NCBI GenBank assembly: GCA_025997135.1 | Contig: BNUE01000001.1 | Span: 1 to 62,152, forward strand | DNA from: a candidate division SR1 bacterium | GTDB taxonomy: Bacteria; Patescibacteriota; Gracilibacteria; Absconditabacterales; Absconditicoccaceae | Direction of reading: 5' to 3' | DNA length: 62,152 nt | Part shown: in pieces, positions 43,951 to 55,331 of the stretch | How positions within the stretch are numbered: the stretch's first letter is position 1 | How the letters are laid out: every line of letters begins with the position of its first letter | Notes under the pieces: generated by a model | What the model was told of the DNA's origin: nothing | The model's input: the letters and a program-made list of their open reading frames with translations, nothing else | Database searches by the model: none | Made by a program: the position numbers and the translations under genes

Positions 43951-44505
43951 ATGAAAATTTTTTTCTGGACATCTGTATTTTGGATTTTAGCAGCTTTCAT
44001 ATTTTTATTCATTTCTGGACGAGGAGGACTGATGCCACCAGTGTTTGACCAGTCTTACTTAGTGTCTCGGATACCAAACACTGTAAATAATGCCATCTAC
44101 AAAGACGGGTTTAATAATTGACTTGAAGGATGTCAAGCCACTTCTACACAGACAGTTAGTGAACCTACTATCGAGGGTACTATGACAGGAGCTAACGTTT
44201 CAGATAACAATACTGAGACAAATATAGCTGATACTACTCCTACTACCCTACCTGCACAGTTACCTCTCACTGTCGAGGAATTTGACCTTTCTGATCTCAG
44301 GATTGACCTAGCTGGAGTCAGAGAGGAGATCAAAGCAGCCATTTCAGAAGCGACAAAAACTATAACTGCAAAATGCGGATCAGAAAGCTCAGCACAGCCA
44401 TCAGCCGAACCAACAGCTGAAGAGATCGCAGCACAAAAAGAGAAACAAAAAGCTGAATTACAAGCACAAATTGACTCACTCAAATATCAGATGGAAACGA
44501 TCTAA
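43951..44505 (+). CDS. membrane-anchored hypothetical protein with coiled-coil tail
   Basis: A 184-residue protein. One N-terminal membrane segment (FFWTSVFWILAAFIFLFIS) is followed by a Thr-rich linker (residues 70-100), a helical segment (FDLSDLRIDLAGVREEIKAA) and a Glu/Lys/Gln-rich tail predicted to coil. There is one TGA glycine (FNNGLEG). No family is recognised. It is probably in the same transcription unit as the nitroreductase, which starts 19 bp later. Confidence 0.7.
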
Positions 44506-44524
44506 TTTATTATTCACTCTCCAC

Positions 44525-45037
44525 ATGAATACCCTAGAATGTATCAAAACACGCCGTTCTATCCGTGATTATATAGACAAAAAGATAGAAAAATCTGATC
44601 TCGCTGAAATAGTTGAATCTGGAATGTACGCTCCATCTGCTCACAATCAGCAGCCACGAGAATTTTACATCATCACTGACAAAGAAAAACTTAATGCTCT
44701 CAGTGAAAATCTAGAATTTGGGAAAATGCTGACTACATCTGGTGGAGTAGTTTTAGTATGTTTTGACAAAAACAAGTATACTGATATGGATTTTATCCAG
44801 TCAGATTTAGGTGCCTGTACTCAAAACATGCTCCTCACCGCTCATGAAAAAGGCATTTGATCAGTCTGGATCGGAGTATATCCACTAAATAATAGAGATC
44901 ATAAAATCAATGAAATTTTAAATATCCCCCAGCAAACAGAGATTTTTAGTATAATATCTCTGGGATACCAGTCTCCATCACTATCTTTACGAGACAAAAA
45001 ATGCGTATTCCCAGAAAAAATCCACTGGATAGAATAA
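44525..45037 (+). CDS. nitroreductase family protein
   Basis: A 170-residue FMN-dependent oxidoreductase. It starts TLECIKTRRSIRDYIDKKI, has MYAPSAHNQQPREFYIIT (FMN-binding), SDLGACTQNMLLTAHEKGI and the closing SLGYQSPS region. The length suits the short members of the family. The substrate is unknown. One glycine (GIGSVWIG) is TGA. Confidence 0.92.
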
Positions 45038-45115
45038 ACCCTTGAAAAAAACTAGCAAATCTATATACTCGTCTTATATAATATCTATCAATTTATCATT
45101 TATCGTTTCAAATCA

Positions 45116-45343
45116 ATGAAAAAGTGAATTCATTCCTCATATCATCAGGATGTTGAGGTAAGTTGCATCTGCTGAGCAAACTTCAAATTAAACGCGACAG
45201 TACCAGGTCCTATCAAAGTTGAGACCTGTTATCAATGCCACCCTGCCTTCAATCAAAATAAGGAAGTAAAAAAAGTTGTAAAAGGTATGATGGAGAAATT
45301 TTTGGAAAAGCAAAAAAGAATTGAAGCTGTACAAAACAAATAA
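45116..45343 (+). CDS. rpmE: 50S ribosomal protein L31
   Basis: A 75-residue protein. It starts KKGIHSSYHQDVEVSCICGA and has VPGPIKVETCYQCHPAFN. The cysteines (CICG, CYQC) form the zinc-binding form of bL31. Two glycines are TGA. The C-terminal Lys-rich tail is a little longer than usual. Confidence 0.93.
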
Positions 45344-45369
45344 GCATTTTAGCTACATTTTAGCGTTTT

Positions 45370-46038
45370 ATGCTGAGAAAATATCTTATCCAAAGGTATG
45401 TAGACGTGTCAAAAGTAGAAGAATTGCTCGGGCATAGCTCTTTCGTTTATTTGAGAGGGATGATGCTTTATAGCGTTCTTCTTTTTGTTATTTATGTGAT
45501 ATATGCAGTCATTCACCAGCAAATCGACGACATTTTAGTACAACGAGTTACAGGCATCATCTGATTAACCCTTTTCGTAAAACGAGTTTTAAGCTTTCTA
45601 AACCTATATTTAGATTGTTTATTATTATCAGCAGATACTCTTACTATTTTCTTACGAGACTGATTATTACAGTATCGCACCGAAGTTTTAGATTGGTCAA
45701 AAATCAATTCCATCAGTTATAATCAGAATTCTCTACGAGATAGATTGTGTGGCAAATGAGACCTAGTAGTTCAGCTATGAACAAATGTAGATTTCAAGTT
45801 TCAAGACGTCTCAAACCCAAAGAGATACGTCAACAAAATTCTTATGTTCAAGAAAAATTATGAAGAGCATCAAAAAAAAGTCATCGAAGACGATTTAAAA
45901 TGAGATACCAAAAACTTCGAGGTTATCATCGATGCTCTAGGAGAAGTTGTCAAAGAGTATCTAAATAATAACGATGACATGATCTCTGAGACGATAATCA
46001 GAGAAGAATCTATTTACATGAGAGAAACCGACCTTTAA
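45370..46038 (+). CDS. membrane protein with bacterial PH (DUF304-like) domain
   Basis: A 222-residue protein. Two membrane segments occupy residues about 30-75 (LYSVLLFVIYVIYAVI, VTGIIGLTLFV). A PH-like beta domain follows with LLLSADTLTIFLRDGLLQYR and SYNQNSLRDRLCGKGDL. The tail is charged. The family is often an inner-membrane sensor or scaffold of unknown role. The gene lies 26 bp after rpmE. Confidence 0.75.
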
Positions 46039-46049
46039 TAGAGATATCT

Positions 46050-46652
46050 CTACCATTTTTTCCAACTAGGACAAGCTTGCTGAACATTGATATGTGAGAA
46101 TCCATCAAATTGAATAGCTGATTTTATAGTTTCGGTCAGTACTTTTGTATCTTTATCATTTATCATTTCGACAAATTTACCACCAGCTGCCTTCACCATT
46201 TCGATAGGATGAAAAGGTTGAGAATGATTTCCAGTAGGTGTAGACTTAGTTTTTGCATCCAATGGAGTCGTAGAAGATGCCTGACCAGTAGTAAGAGCAT
46301 AATTTTGATTATCGCACGTTATATGCAGTATCGGAGCATTTCTACGAGTAGCGTGCAACAGATGACCTAGTCAAATACCGTATGAATCACCATCACCAGA
46401 AATACTGATAACAGTCAAATCCGCATTAGCCATTTTTACTCAGGTAGCAAAAGGGATTTCTCTCCCATGCAATGACTCCACTCAGTAACCTTCCAGATAC
46501 TGGGGCATTTTGGAGTTGCAGCCAATCCCAGAGACAATCACTAATTTATGTTTAGGGATTTGTAGCTCATCAACCGCTGTCTTGATAGCCAAATGAATAA
46601 GGTAGTTCCCACATCACGGACATCGTTGAAATTTATTTAATCCAGTTCTCAT
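46050..46652 (-). CDS. 2-oxoacid:ferredoxin oxidoreductase, beta (TPP-binding) subunit
   Basis: A 200-residue protein. RCPGCGNYLIHLAIKTA, VIVSGIGCNSKM, the thiamine diphosphate motif ISISGDGDSYGIG...DNQNYALTTGQAS and FSHINVQQACPSW are typical of KorB/PorB. It oxidatively decarboxylates 2-oxoacids, passing electrons to ferredoxin. At 200 residues it is shorter than typical beta subunits. The alpha/gamma subunit is not adjacent or elsewhere in the window. The gene lies downstream of asnS on the same strand, 31 bp apart. Confidence 0.9.
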
Positions 46653-46683
46653 AAGTAAAAATTAAATATAAAACATTTCAAAT

Positions 46684-48066
46684 TTAAAACTCACAATTCT
46701 TCGGTGTCCTAGGAAAAGGTAACACATCGCGGATATTTTCCATACCTGTAATATACATCAGCAATCTCTCAAAACCAACTCCAAAACCTGCATGTGGTAC
46801 ACTTCCATACTTACGAAGCTCCAGATACCACCAGTAATCTTCGAGAGTTCACACATTCATATCTACAATTTTCTGTTTCAGTACTTCTAATCTATCCTCT
46901 CTCTGTGATCCTCAGATAATTTCTCAGATTCATGGGGCAAGAAGATCCATCGCTGCCACAGTTTTTCAGTCTTCATTGAGTTTCATGTAGAAAGCTTTGA
47001 TTTCTTTGGGATAATCAATAATGAAGACTGGACCTTTGATATATTCTTCTGCCAGATAGCGTTCATGCTCAGTTTGCAAGTCCATACCTCGTAAAACGGG
47101 ATACTCCCATTTTTTTCAGCTTTTTTCTAATATTTCTATCGCCTGAGTATAAGTAAGTCTACCAAAAGCTGATTCAGTAAATTTGACTAGTCTATCTTTC
47201 ACGTCTGGATTGATAAATTTCGTGAAGAATTCCAGCTCAGGTTCTGCATTTTCGAGGACATATTTGAAGGCATATTTCAGTAAATCTTCAGCCAAATCCA
47301 TGTCATCAGTAATATCAGCAAAGGCAATTTCAGGCTCAATCATCCAGAATTCAGAGGCATGACGAGTTGTATTACTATTCTCTGCACGAAATGTCGGTCA
47401 GAAGGTGTAAACTTTCCCAAATGCTGTCGCAAAGGTTTCAGCCTCGAGTTGTCCAGAAACAGTGAGTGAAGCTGACTTGCCGAAAAAATCGTAGCTATAA
47501 TCAGGTTTTTTATCTACTTTTTCAAGATCTAAAGTCGTCACCTGAAACATTTCTCCAGCACCTTCCGCATCAGACGCAGTGATAATCGGTGTATGAACGT
47601 AGACAAAGCCATGTTCATTGAAATATTTATGGATCGCAAACGCCAGCAAACTTCTCATCCTAAACACCGCTGAAAACGTATTTGTCCTAGGTCTCAGATG
47701 AGCTATCGTGCGAAGATACTCCATACTATGTCATTTTTTCTGCAATGGATAATCAGAAGGAGACTCTCCAGCTACTTCAACTGTCTTAGCCTTTAGTTCA
47801 AACGCCTGTTTTCATCACTGAGAAGCAACTAGTTTTCATTTCACAATCAACGAACTACTAATCCCAAGTTTACAAATTTCAGCAAAATTAGGCAGATTAT
47901 CTTCAAATACTATCTGCAGATTCTTTAGACATGAACCATCATTTAGCTCAATAAAACCAAAAGTCTTGGAGTCGCGTATCGTACGTACCCATCCATTTAC
48001 TATAATATCAGAGTCCAGAAGTGAATTATAATCTGTATAGATTCTAGAAATTGAAGTCGCTTTCAT
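46684..48066 (-). CDS. asnS: asparaginyl-tRNA synthetase
   Basis: A 460-residue class II synthetase. The N-terminal OB fold ([20 protein letters not shown]) is followed by the catalytic core: [39 protein letters not shown] (motif 2) and [14 protein letters not shown] (motif 3). Its presence means Asn-tRNA can be made directly. TGA glycines are present. A predicted terminator (48135-48164) and promoter (48218-48245) lie upstream of it. Confidence 0.95.
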
Positions 48067-48134
48067 TAAAATAAAAAAAGAATAAAACTCTGAAAGTATA
48101 CAAACGTTTATCTCATTTTCAAGAGCAGGTTAAT

Positions 48135-48164
48135 AAAAAAAATGAAAGAGAATACTCCTTCATT
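48135..48164 (-). terminator. strong terminator upstream of asnS (attenuator or end of a small RNA)
   Basis: Minus strand: AATGAAGGAG pairs over 10 bp with CTCTTTCATT around the loop TATT and is followed by six or more T. It lies about 70 bp before the asnS start and downstream of the promoter at 48218-48245. Confidence 0.85.
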
Positions 48165-48217
48165 TAAGATTTTTTATTAATTAATCATTAAATCAATAAA
48201 TACATTCAGCACCTTTG

Positions 48218-48245
48218 ATTATACTCATTTTTTATAGAAAGTCAA
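48218..48245 (-). promoter_or_regulatory. promoter upstream of asnS
   Basis: Minus strand: TTGACT (48245-48240), 16-nt spacer, TATAAT (48223-48218), with the extended GAG. A transcript from here would meet the terminator at 48135 after about 75 nt, so it is either an asnS leader with attenuation or a small RNA gene. Confidence 0.75.
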
Positions 48246-48340
48246 GAGATAATTATCCCAAATGCAAAGCTAAATTTCACTATTTATCACATTTAAAGTA
48301 TAATTTAATGTCTACTTTTTATATCTCATCCATTATATTT

Positions 48341-51300
48341 ATGGCGAAAAATAACAATAATGCCTCAAACAATGCAAACGTTCTAAAAATCCCAAATTGG
48401 CAACAAGTTAATCCTTTTTCAAAAGAGATAAAAAACATCCTAAATATAAATCTAAAAGATACTAATTCATTCAAAAAGCTAAAAGATGACATTTCCAGTG
48501 AAACCCATTTCCCTCTACTACAAGAGATATCCAACAGCTGATATCCGCTCACTTTTAATTCATTCAGAAATGATCGTATCACTCTAGACCAGTTATTACA
48601 AGGGGCATATCCATTTAATGCACGTGCCTTATCTCATTATTTACAGCAAAATGATGCTGGGAAAGAGATGGAACAAAAAATTATAGATGAGATTTTCCTG
48701 CAGTTTTATAACCAACTCAATAATTCAGACCTTCAAAAGCAATTTAAAGAAGAATGTACCAAAAATCAATGATTAACCCAATTTATCGACAGTGTCAGTG
48801 AATTTATTAGGTTTCATCCTAAGATTCAGTTAAAAAAACCTATCGAGATCAAGTATCAGAGTTTTTTATCTATTGAATCAGATACATCTTATACAGACTG
48901 GACTTCCCAGCAGCAGACTTTGCTCAATAACATCACTTGCCGAATTCATCTCCCATTTTTAAAAACAGAATTAGATTTCTTCGAGGAGAAAACTGCTCAA
49001 TTTTCACAGCTTTTTTCTAGAGGCATCCGCAATTCAGACGACATAAATTACATATATGAGGAATTAAAAGCAGCTAAAATGGAGATTCCCAAAGATTTCC
49101 TAAATGCTCTCAAAAATAGAGTTAAAAAGCTGACTTTACCTGATGGAACAGTTTTAAATATAGAACGATCCGAACCCAATTTAATTATAGACACAAAAGA
49201 CAATCCAAACCTACCAAATCGACAAAAAGATCTTTTACTCAATGCATTCTGGAGAGAAAACAAAGACGATACTAAATATCATCTAAATATTGCTACCTCT
49301 CTATGATTTATGCTTATTTTTTTTCTCAGTATAAAAGAATTATCAAAATCTAATATTCAAGCTTTTCGAGATAAATTTCCAAATCGAAATTTTGATAAAT
49401 TATTAAATGATGACGAACAAGCAGATATTAAAAACAAAATAGCATATCAAACTGAAAAGCCCTACACAGAAGATACAGACGCAGATGCAGACAATGCAAT
49501 AGAAGATACGCCCGATGGAAATTGAGAAAACAATGAAAAAGCAAAAGAAGCTGAAAGAGAAATTTTCGCAAAACATCGAAATAATATGCAAGGCTACAAA
49601 TTCCCTGAAGATACTACAAATCCACGAAAAGCCCAAGGATTTCGCAAAGGGACACGTCTCGCTCTCAAAAACTGAGATTCTGGGCTTTATCCCCAGTGAT
49701 GAAATAAACGAGACTTTTTCGAAATAGTAGATATTTCAGAACAAGACAATTCTTTCACCGTGAAAGCATACTGATGAGAGAGAAAATTACCAAAATCAGA
49801 AGGCAAAACCGCAACTCGATACATCAATAATTTTGGAAAAAAAGCTGACAAGCTATACAAATTACCAGACCCCTCAGAGAATGAAAAACAACCTCAACTA
49901 TTATTAAAAAAGCTCAGAGAATCAAATCTTCCCACCCAATTAAAATCTTTCGAGCAACTTTCGCTAGATCCTATCACTGGATTCAAAAAATGAGACCAAA
50001 CTATCCAACACTTCTGAAACATAACAGACGACCCTTCCAAAAAATTTATATATAATATCAAATATCATCCATGAGATCACAGTTTTAATGTATCTTCTGA
50101 GCAGATTTCAGTCAATTGATGATCAAAATACAAACAAAGAATGGATTTTAACGCATTTTGTCTATTTATTGGTGAAAAAAAGTTATCTCCCTTTACAGAT
50201 AAAGAAGCCGAATTCCAAAAAAAAGAATATAAAAAGCCGACCATAGTCAATTCCAAAACTACCAATCGAAAGCTTTACTCAATATGAGCTATTATATGAT
50301 GAATCAAAAATATGCGAAAAAAAGTAGTAACTGACAAAACAGCAGATACTATCAAAAAACAAATCGAAGCTGTTGATGATCTCCTCATAAACAACCCAAA
50401 TTTTTATGAAATGCTAAAATATATACCATGATACTGAAAATTTGCATGAGAACAAATCAGAGACATTCACAACAAGAGAGAAGACAAGAGACGAGAAAAT
50501 ATAGACAAATACTACAAAGAATTTAAGGCTGACAAAGGTTTTACAGATACATTTGATCAAGAAGTCCCTTTCGTCAAATTTACCTATGGGATGAAAAGTT
50601 ATAAAGATTTTCTAACCGAGCCATGAACTCTAAACTGAGAAAAAGCGTATGAGGCTGCTGCTCTATTGCTCGTTTTATTTGAAGAATGAAAATCACCATA
50701 TCGCTGAATTGATGATAAAAGGTGAGAATGATTATGGATAAAAAAACTATTATGACAAACATATTTTGAGCATTTCGAGAGACAGAAAAAAGATCAAATC
50801 ATGAAAATTCAGAATGGAGAAGCTCCCAATAATCAGGATTTTGTCAGACGAGAAATGCAGTTTATCATACAGAATATCAACTGAGATCCCACATGACAGC
50901 GATGAGCTATCAATGAAAGATGACTACCAAACTGAAAAAACGCAAAATGAGAACTAAAATTCACCAGAAAAGACATCGATAATCCAGCAAAAATTAAATT
51001 TGGATGAAATTTTGCTAGACAGCTAGATGATGCTATGAAAAAATGGAACAGCAAAAGTACAATTCTAGATTCTTACGCCAAAATGGCTGATGATGACTGG
51101 GATACCGCATATAGTAATTTCAAGAAATTTACATCTGGAAGATCTCCAACCTCTATCGCAGCTCTCATGAGGATGTGAGATATAGTAAAATCTGATCGTC
51201 CAGATCTACTAAAAAAGCTTGAAGGCTGTATGCTTACTACGCTCCTATCCTGAGATCTCAATACTTATGAATGAAAAGATATTAGAAAGCTGATCTACCA

Positions 51301-52438
51301 GCTCTCTCAGTATGCCAATTTTCTACCAGGATTGTTAGCTGAAGATATTGATCATCCAGACAAAATACGCCATCTACTAGATGAAGCCACTAATGGTCAT
51401 TTTTCAGCAGCCGTAATTTTAGGACCTAATGTTGACAAAAAAAGTCTACTCACAAATATAGAGTTATTTCGAAATTCAAATGCGACAAATATTGAAGAAT
51501 TTGCACAAAATAAACTAATTTCCACAAATCGAGAAGCTGAAGGTGATCCAATATTACAAGAGTTTAAAACAAAAAAGCTAAGCACTAAACCAGAAAAGCG
51601 AGATTATCAACAGCGAGCAAACAACGATTTAACCAGCATGAACGCTGATTTGACAACCTCTGCAAATATTATTTACAATAAAATGTCTTTTAAAGATTGA
51701 GAATTCAGTGGAGCTGATGCAGACGAGAAAAACAATAAAGCACAGTTTCGAGATAAAATTACTAGCCATCTCAGACGCATTGAATGAAATCCTACACCAG
51801 AAACTCTAAAATTAGTTATTGATGCATTTTGTGAACGATTTTGAGTTTTCAATAAAAATGAATTCGCTACCAAACTTAGGACTCTACAAGCATATCACAA
51901 CGCTGGACCATCTTTTGACAACAATATTCCTCAAAAAGGAATTGCATCACCCATATCAGCAGGATCAATCAATGAAAACGAGATCAAAAAAGACCTATGG
52001 CGATCAATAATCGCTCCAATTTATGACCAAAAATGAATTCCTCCAAAAGAGTTTTCTGACACTTTATGAGTATTCTTCGATGTGATATACAAAAATTTAG
52101 AGCGTTTGACCAAAAATTCTACAGTAGAAACTTTGTTCTGAAAATCCGCACTACAAGAAGACTTTTATAGACTTGCAAAGCGAGATAACTATATGTCAAT
52201 CGTAAATAAGGATTACACAGACGTAAATTTTATGAGAAATCAAACTGAACAAAAAAAGAGAGAATTTCAAATTCAGAGAGATGCTTATGTTAATTCTGAT
52301 TCTTTCCTAAATAAACAGATCCACAATCATATCAAAAGTTTACAAAGAAAATGAATTTCAGTACCTGTAGACTATGAAATCAAAACGAAGCTCCAAGATG
52401 ATGACTTCCAGACAGAGCTAAAAAACATGCTTTCATAA
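48341..52438 (+). CDS. very large hypothetical protein
   Basis: A 1365-residue protein read through more than 40 TGA codons. It starts AKNNNNASNNANVLKIPNWQ; an upstream in-frame ATG at 48309 is possible. One hydrophobic stretch (TSLGFMLIFFLSIKEL, about residue 315-330) is followed by an acidic linker (TEDTDADADNAIEDTPDG). The rest is charged and largely helical. No catalytic motif or family is recognised. It stands alone between asnS and engB. Its size in a reduced genome suggests an important lineage-specific structural or interaction role, but that is inference. Confidence 0.8.
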
Positions 52439-52449
52439 GGTTAAAATTT

Positions 52450-53076
52450 TTAACTATTTACGATTTCGTCAATCCTAGCCAATAATTCAGTCCTCCCCTT
52501 TCATTTATGTGAAACTTGAAAAATTTTCACATCCATTCACTTTTGTCATAGTTTTTTTGACAAAAAAGACTGATATTCTCTCAGATATTTAGACTTTTCT
52601 TTTTGAGTCCCTTTATCAATCTTGGTAAATACTAGATCAAAACTAACTTTTTCGTCTATCAATACGTCTATCATCTCTAAATCAATCTTCTGAGGTGGAA
52701 TACTCGCATCTATCAGCAGAAAAATCTTCTTTAATGTTTCTCTTTTAGTCAAAAAATCCTGTGTCATATCCATCCAGCCTTTTTTTTCTTTTTCACTTGC
52801 TTTTGCATATCCATAACCTGGCAAATCCACAATCTGTCGCTCCATCGGAACGATCTTTTCAGGATCTAATTTAAAAGATCCTTTCACCAAAAAAAAGTTA
52901 ATAAGTCTGGTTTTACCTGGGATATTACTTGCTTTTGCGAGAGATTTTCTATTCGTGAGCATATTTATCAGGGTAGATTTTCCGACATTTGACCTACCAA
53001 AAAACGCCACTTCTGGGACACTCGGTGGAGGACAGAGACGTAAATTTGGAGCTGAGATCACAAAACTTGCCTGCAT
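52450..53076 (-). CDS. engB: ribosome biogenesis GTP-binding protein EngB (YsxC/YihA)
   Basis: A 208-residue GTPase needed for 50S assembly. G1 is AFFGRSNVGKSTLINML, G2 near NIPGKTRLINFF, G3 IVDLPGYGYAKAS, G4 LVFTKIDK and G5 QVSHKG. The length is typical. C-terminal glycines at 52490-52550 are TGA. It is preceded on the same strand by dnaJ, 28 bp away. Confidence 0.95.
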
Positions 53077-53104
53077 AATTTACAAAAATAGTTAAATAAA
53101 CTGA

Positions 53105-54196
53105 TTATTTGTTTAAATCTTTAAGTTGAGTCCATAGATTCTCTTCTTCTTTGCTTAATTTCTTTGGCACAGAAACTTTAGTTTCGATCATCATATCCCC
53201 TTTTGTCTGGAAAAGTCATTTACTGCCAAATCATCTACCCACTATCCTTATTTTATCTCCAATTTGAGTTCATTTAGGGATTTTTACTTTCATCTTTCCC
53301 TCTGGATGTGGCACATCTATTTCATTTCAGAGCACTAAATCAAATAGAGTGGTATCTATATTCACATACAAATCATTTTCACTTCTACGATATTTATTGG
53401 ACGGTTGGACGCGGATTTTGAGGTATAAATCTCAGGCTTCAGCTCATCCGATACCTGCATCTCACATTCCAGCATATTTTAGATAAGCATCATCTTTGAT
53501 TCCAGCTGGAATTTTTATTTCCATCGTCTCTTTTTTTTGGGTCAAACCTCAGTTTCCGATCAGTTTTCCATCTTTTTTGAAGAGTTTTCCAAATCACTGA
53601 CAAGTTGGACAAGCCACCTGAGTATTTATCATACCGAAAATCGTCTGAGACTGTCTAGTTACTTTTCAGCGTCAATTACAGTCTTTACAGGTTTCTTCTT
53701 GGAGTCAATCAACTTTTTGTAATCTATCATAACTAATTTTTTTCTCAGTTCCGAGGAAGCTTTCATCAAATGTAATCTCTATGATTTTTTTCAAATCCTC
53801 ACCTTGTGAGACTTTCGTACGTCATCCTCCGCCAAATCAGCCAAATCATCCTAGATCTCAGCCTCAGAATAGATTTCAAATCAAATCTCACATATCTATC
53901 TGCACCCCTCCATTTCAGAATCCGCCAAAATCAAAACCGCCAAAGCCACTGCCTCAGTTTCAGCCTCAGAAGCCACCAAAACCTCACTTACGATACATAT
54001 CATATTGCTGACGTTTTTTCTCATCACTCAGAACCGTATGTGCCTCATTTATTTCCTGAAATTTCTCTTTGCTTCCTCATCTATCTGGATGATGCTTGAC
54101 AGCCTGCTTTCTAAAAGCCTTTTTTATCTCATCTGTTGTTGCACTTTCGCTCACTCACAGCAGTGAATAATAATCTTTTTTCGGATCAAAATCCAT
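53105..54196 (-). CDS. dnaJ: chaperone DnaJ with a half-size zinc domain
   Basis: A 363-residue Hsp40. The J domain has KKDYYSLLGVSE and AVKHHPDRGG (HPD, residues about 36-38). A glycine/phenylalanine-rich region follows in which many glycines are consecutive TGA or GGN. The zinc region has only two CxxCxGxG motifs (CKDCNGRG and CPTCQGFG) instead of the usual four. The C-terminal substrate-binding domains follow (NDLYVNIDTTLFDLVLGN, PHPEGKMKVKIPKG). It works with DnaK in protein folding. Confidence 0.95.
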
Positions 54197-54290
54197 CGTC
54201 TCATAACATAAAAACTAAAATAGCACGAAAACATTTTACGTGATAGTATAAGAAAAAAAAATCTGAATACAAGAGTATTTTTTAATCGAC

Positions 54291-54318
54291 TTGACATAGA
54301 CGCTTAATTTAGTACGAT
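54291..54318 (+). promoter_or_regulatory. promoter of the DinD-like gene
   Basis: TTGACA (54291-54296), 16-nt spacer, TACGAT (54313-54318). The leader would be over 300 nt and contain the duplicated segment and the palindromic element. Confidence 0.6.
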
Positions 54319-54326
54319 ATTGTCAT

Positions 54327-54592
54327 AAATCTTCACTCTAAAAAACAGCATTTTATTTCTATTTTTTATCAGTATAAGTCCAGAGACACAGCTTCATAAC
54401 AGCGATTCATCTTTCCTTAATTTTAATTTTTTATAATAAACATTCACTTTAAAAAAAGGGGTTCGGGGCGAAGCCCCGCCTTACACCCGAGCTTGCCGAG
54501 GGTGGTATATATGTCAGCATTTTATTTCTATTTCTTATCAGAATGATTCCAGATACACAGCTTCACCACAGCGATTCATCTTTTCTTAGCTT
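54327..54592 (+). repeat. tandem duplication of a ~100-bp leader, second copy interrupted
   Basis: Copy 1 (54327-54428) and copy 2 (54437-54592) share TTCACTYTAAAAAA, CAGCATTTTATTTCTATTT, CACAGCTTC and CAGCGATTCATCTTT in the same order. Copy 2 contains the 58-bp double-hairpin element at 54457-54514. The 54197-54656 gap holds no gene other than a short leader ORF at 54613 (MNTETFIGEQVFF). Confidence 0.8.
54457..54514. repeat. double-hairpin palindromic element, copy 2
   Basis: CGGGGCGAAGCCCCG then CCCGAGCTTGCCGAGGG, as at 7736-7785. Comparison with the uninterrupted copy of the surrounding repeat (54327-54428) defines it as an insertion of about 58 bp. Confidence 0.85.
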
Positions 54593-54656
54593 CGAAGATT
54601 TTAGAAATATAGATGAACACTGAAACATTTATTGGCGAGCAAGTATTTTTCTAATA

Positions 54657-55331
54657 ATGATATGATATTCAGAGCTAAAAGAGCAAAAGAAGCTGATCGA
54701 TAAGACGATAAAAGCACTACTAAACCTAGAAGTCGACCTTTATGAAAATATTCAAAAGACTGATAACGAAGGCACAGTCGACTACAAGTTATCTAGATAT
54801 GCCTGCTATTTGATGGCGATGAACTGAGATTCTAAAATTCGACAAGTCGCACAAGCTCAAAACTATTTCGCAGAACAAACCTTAAAAATCGATCTTTTGT
54901 CTCAGGATCCAGATCGTCTTTCTATCAGAAATGAAATATCAGATGGAAACAAGTCTCTCGCGAAAACAATTGCTCGCCATGGCGTATTTGATTATTCTAG
55001 ATTTAATATCGCCTGATACGAATGAATGTACAATATGACCAATGAAGAGCTAGCACAACGTAGAAATATAAACAAAGAAAAACTTTTAGATTATATGGGA
55101 CGTACCGAACTGGCAGCAAACCTTTTTCGCGTCACGCAGACAGAAGAACGCATCAAATCACAAGATATAAAATGACAAGCAGACTTAGAAAATGCCCATC
55201 GCCAAGTAGGCAAAGAAGTTAGATCTTTTGTCCAGATAAATACTGGCGACACTCCAGAAAATCTAAAACCAGAAATGCCACTCAATGAAATGAAAAAAGA
55301 GCTAAAAGATGCGAAAAAAGCACTTATTTAA
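54657..55331 (+). CDS. DinD-like protein, N-terminally shortened
   Basis: A 224-residue protein. YKLSRYACYLMAMNGDSKIRQ, AQAQNYFAEQTLKI, RHGVFDYSRFNIAGYEGMYN and NEELAQRRNI match the C-terminal two thirds of DNA damage-inducible protein D as I remember the family. The family's N-terminal BRO-like domain is missing or cut down: only about 45 residues (MIGYSELKEQKK...) precede SRYACY. E. coli DinD inhibits RecA filaments, so a link to recombination is possible. Several glycines are TGA. The 3' end overlaps pduL on the other strand by 8 bp. Confidence 0.8.
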
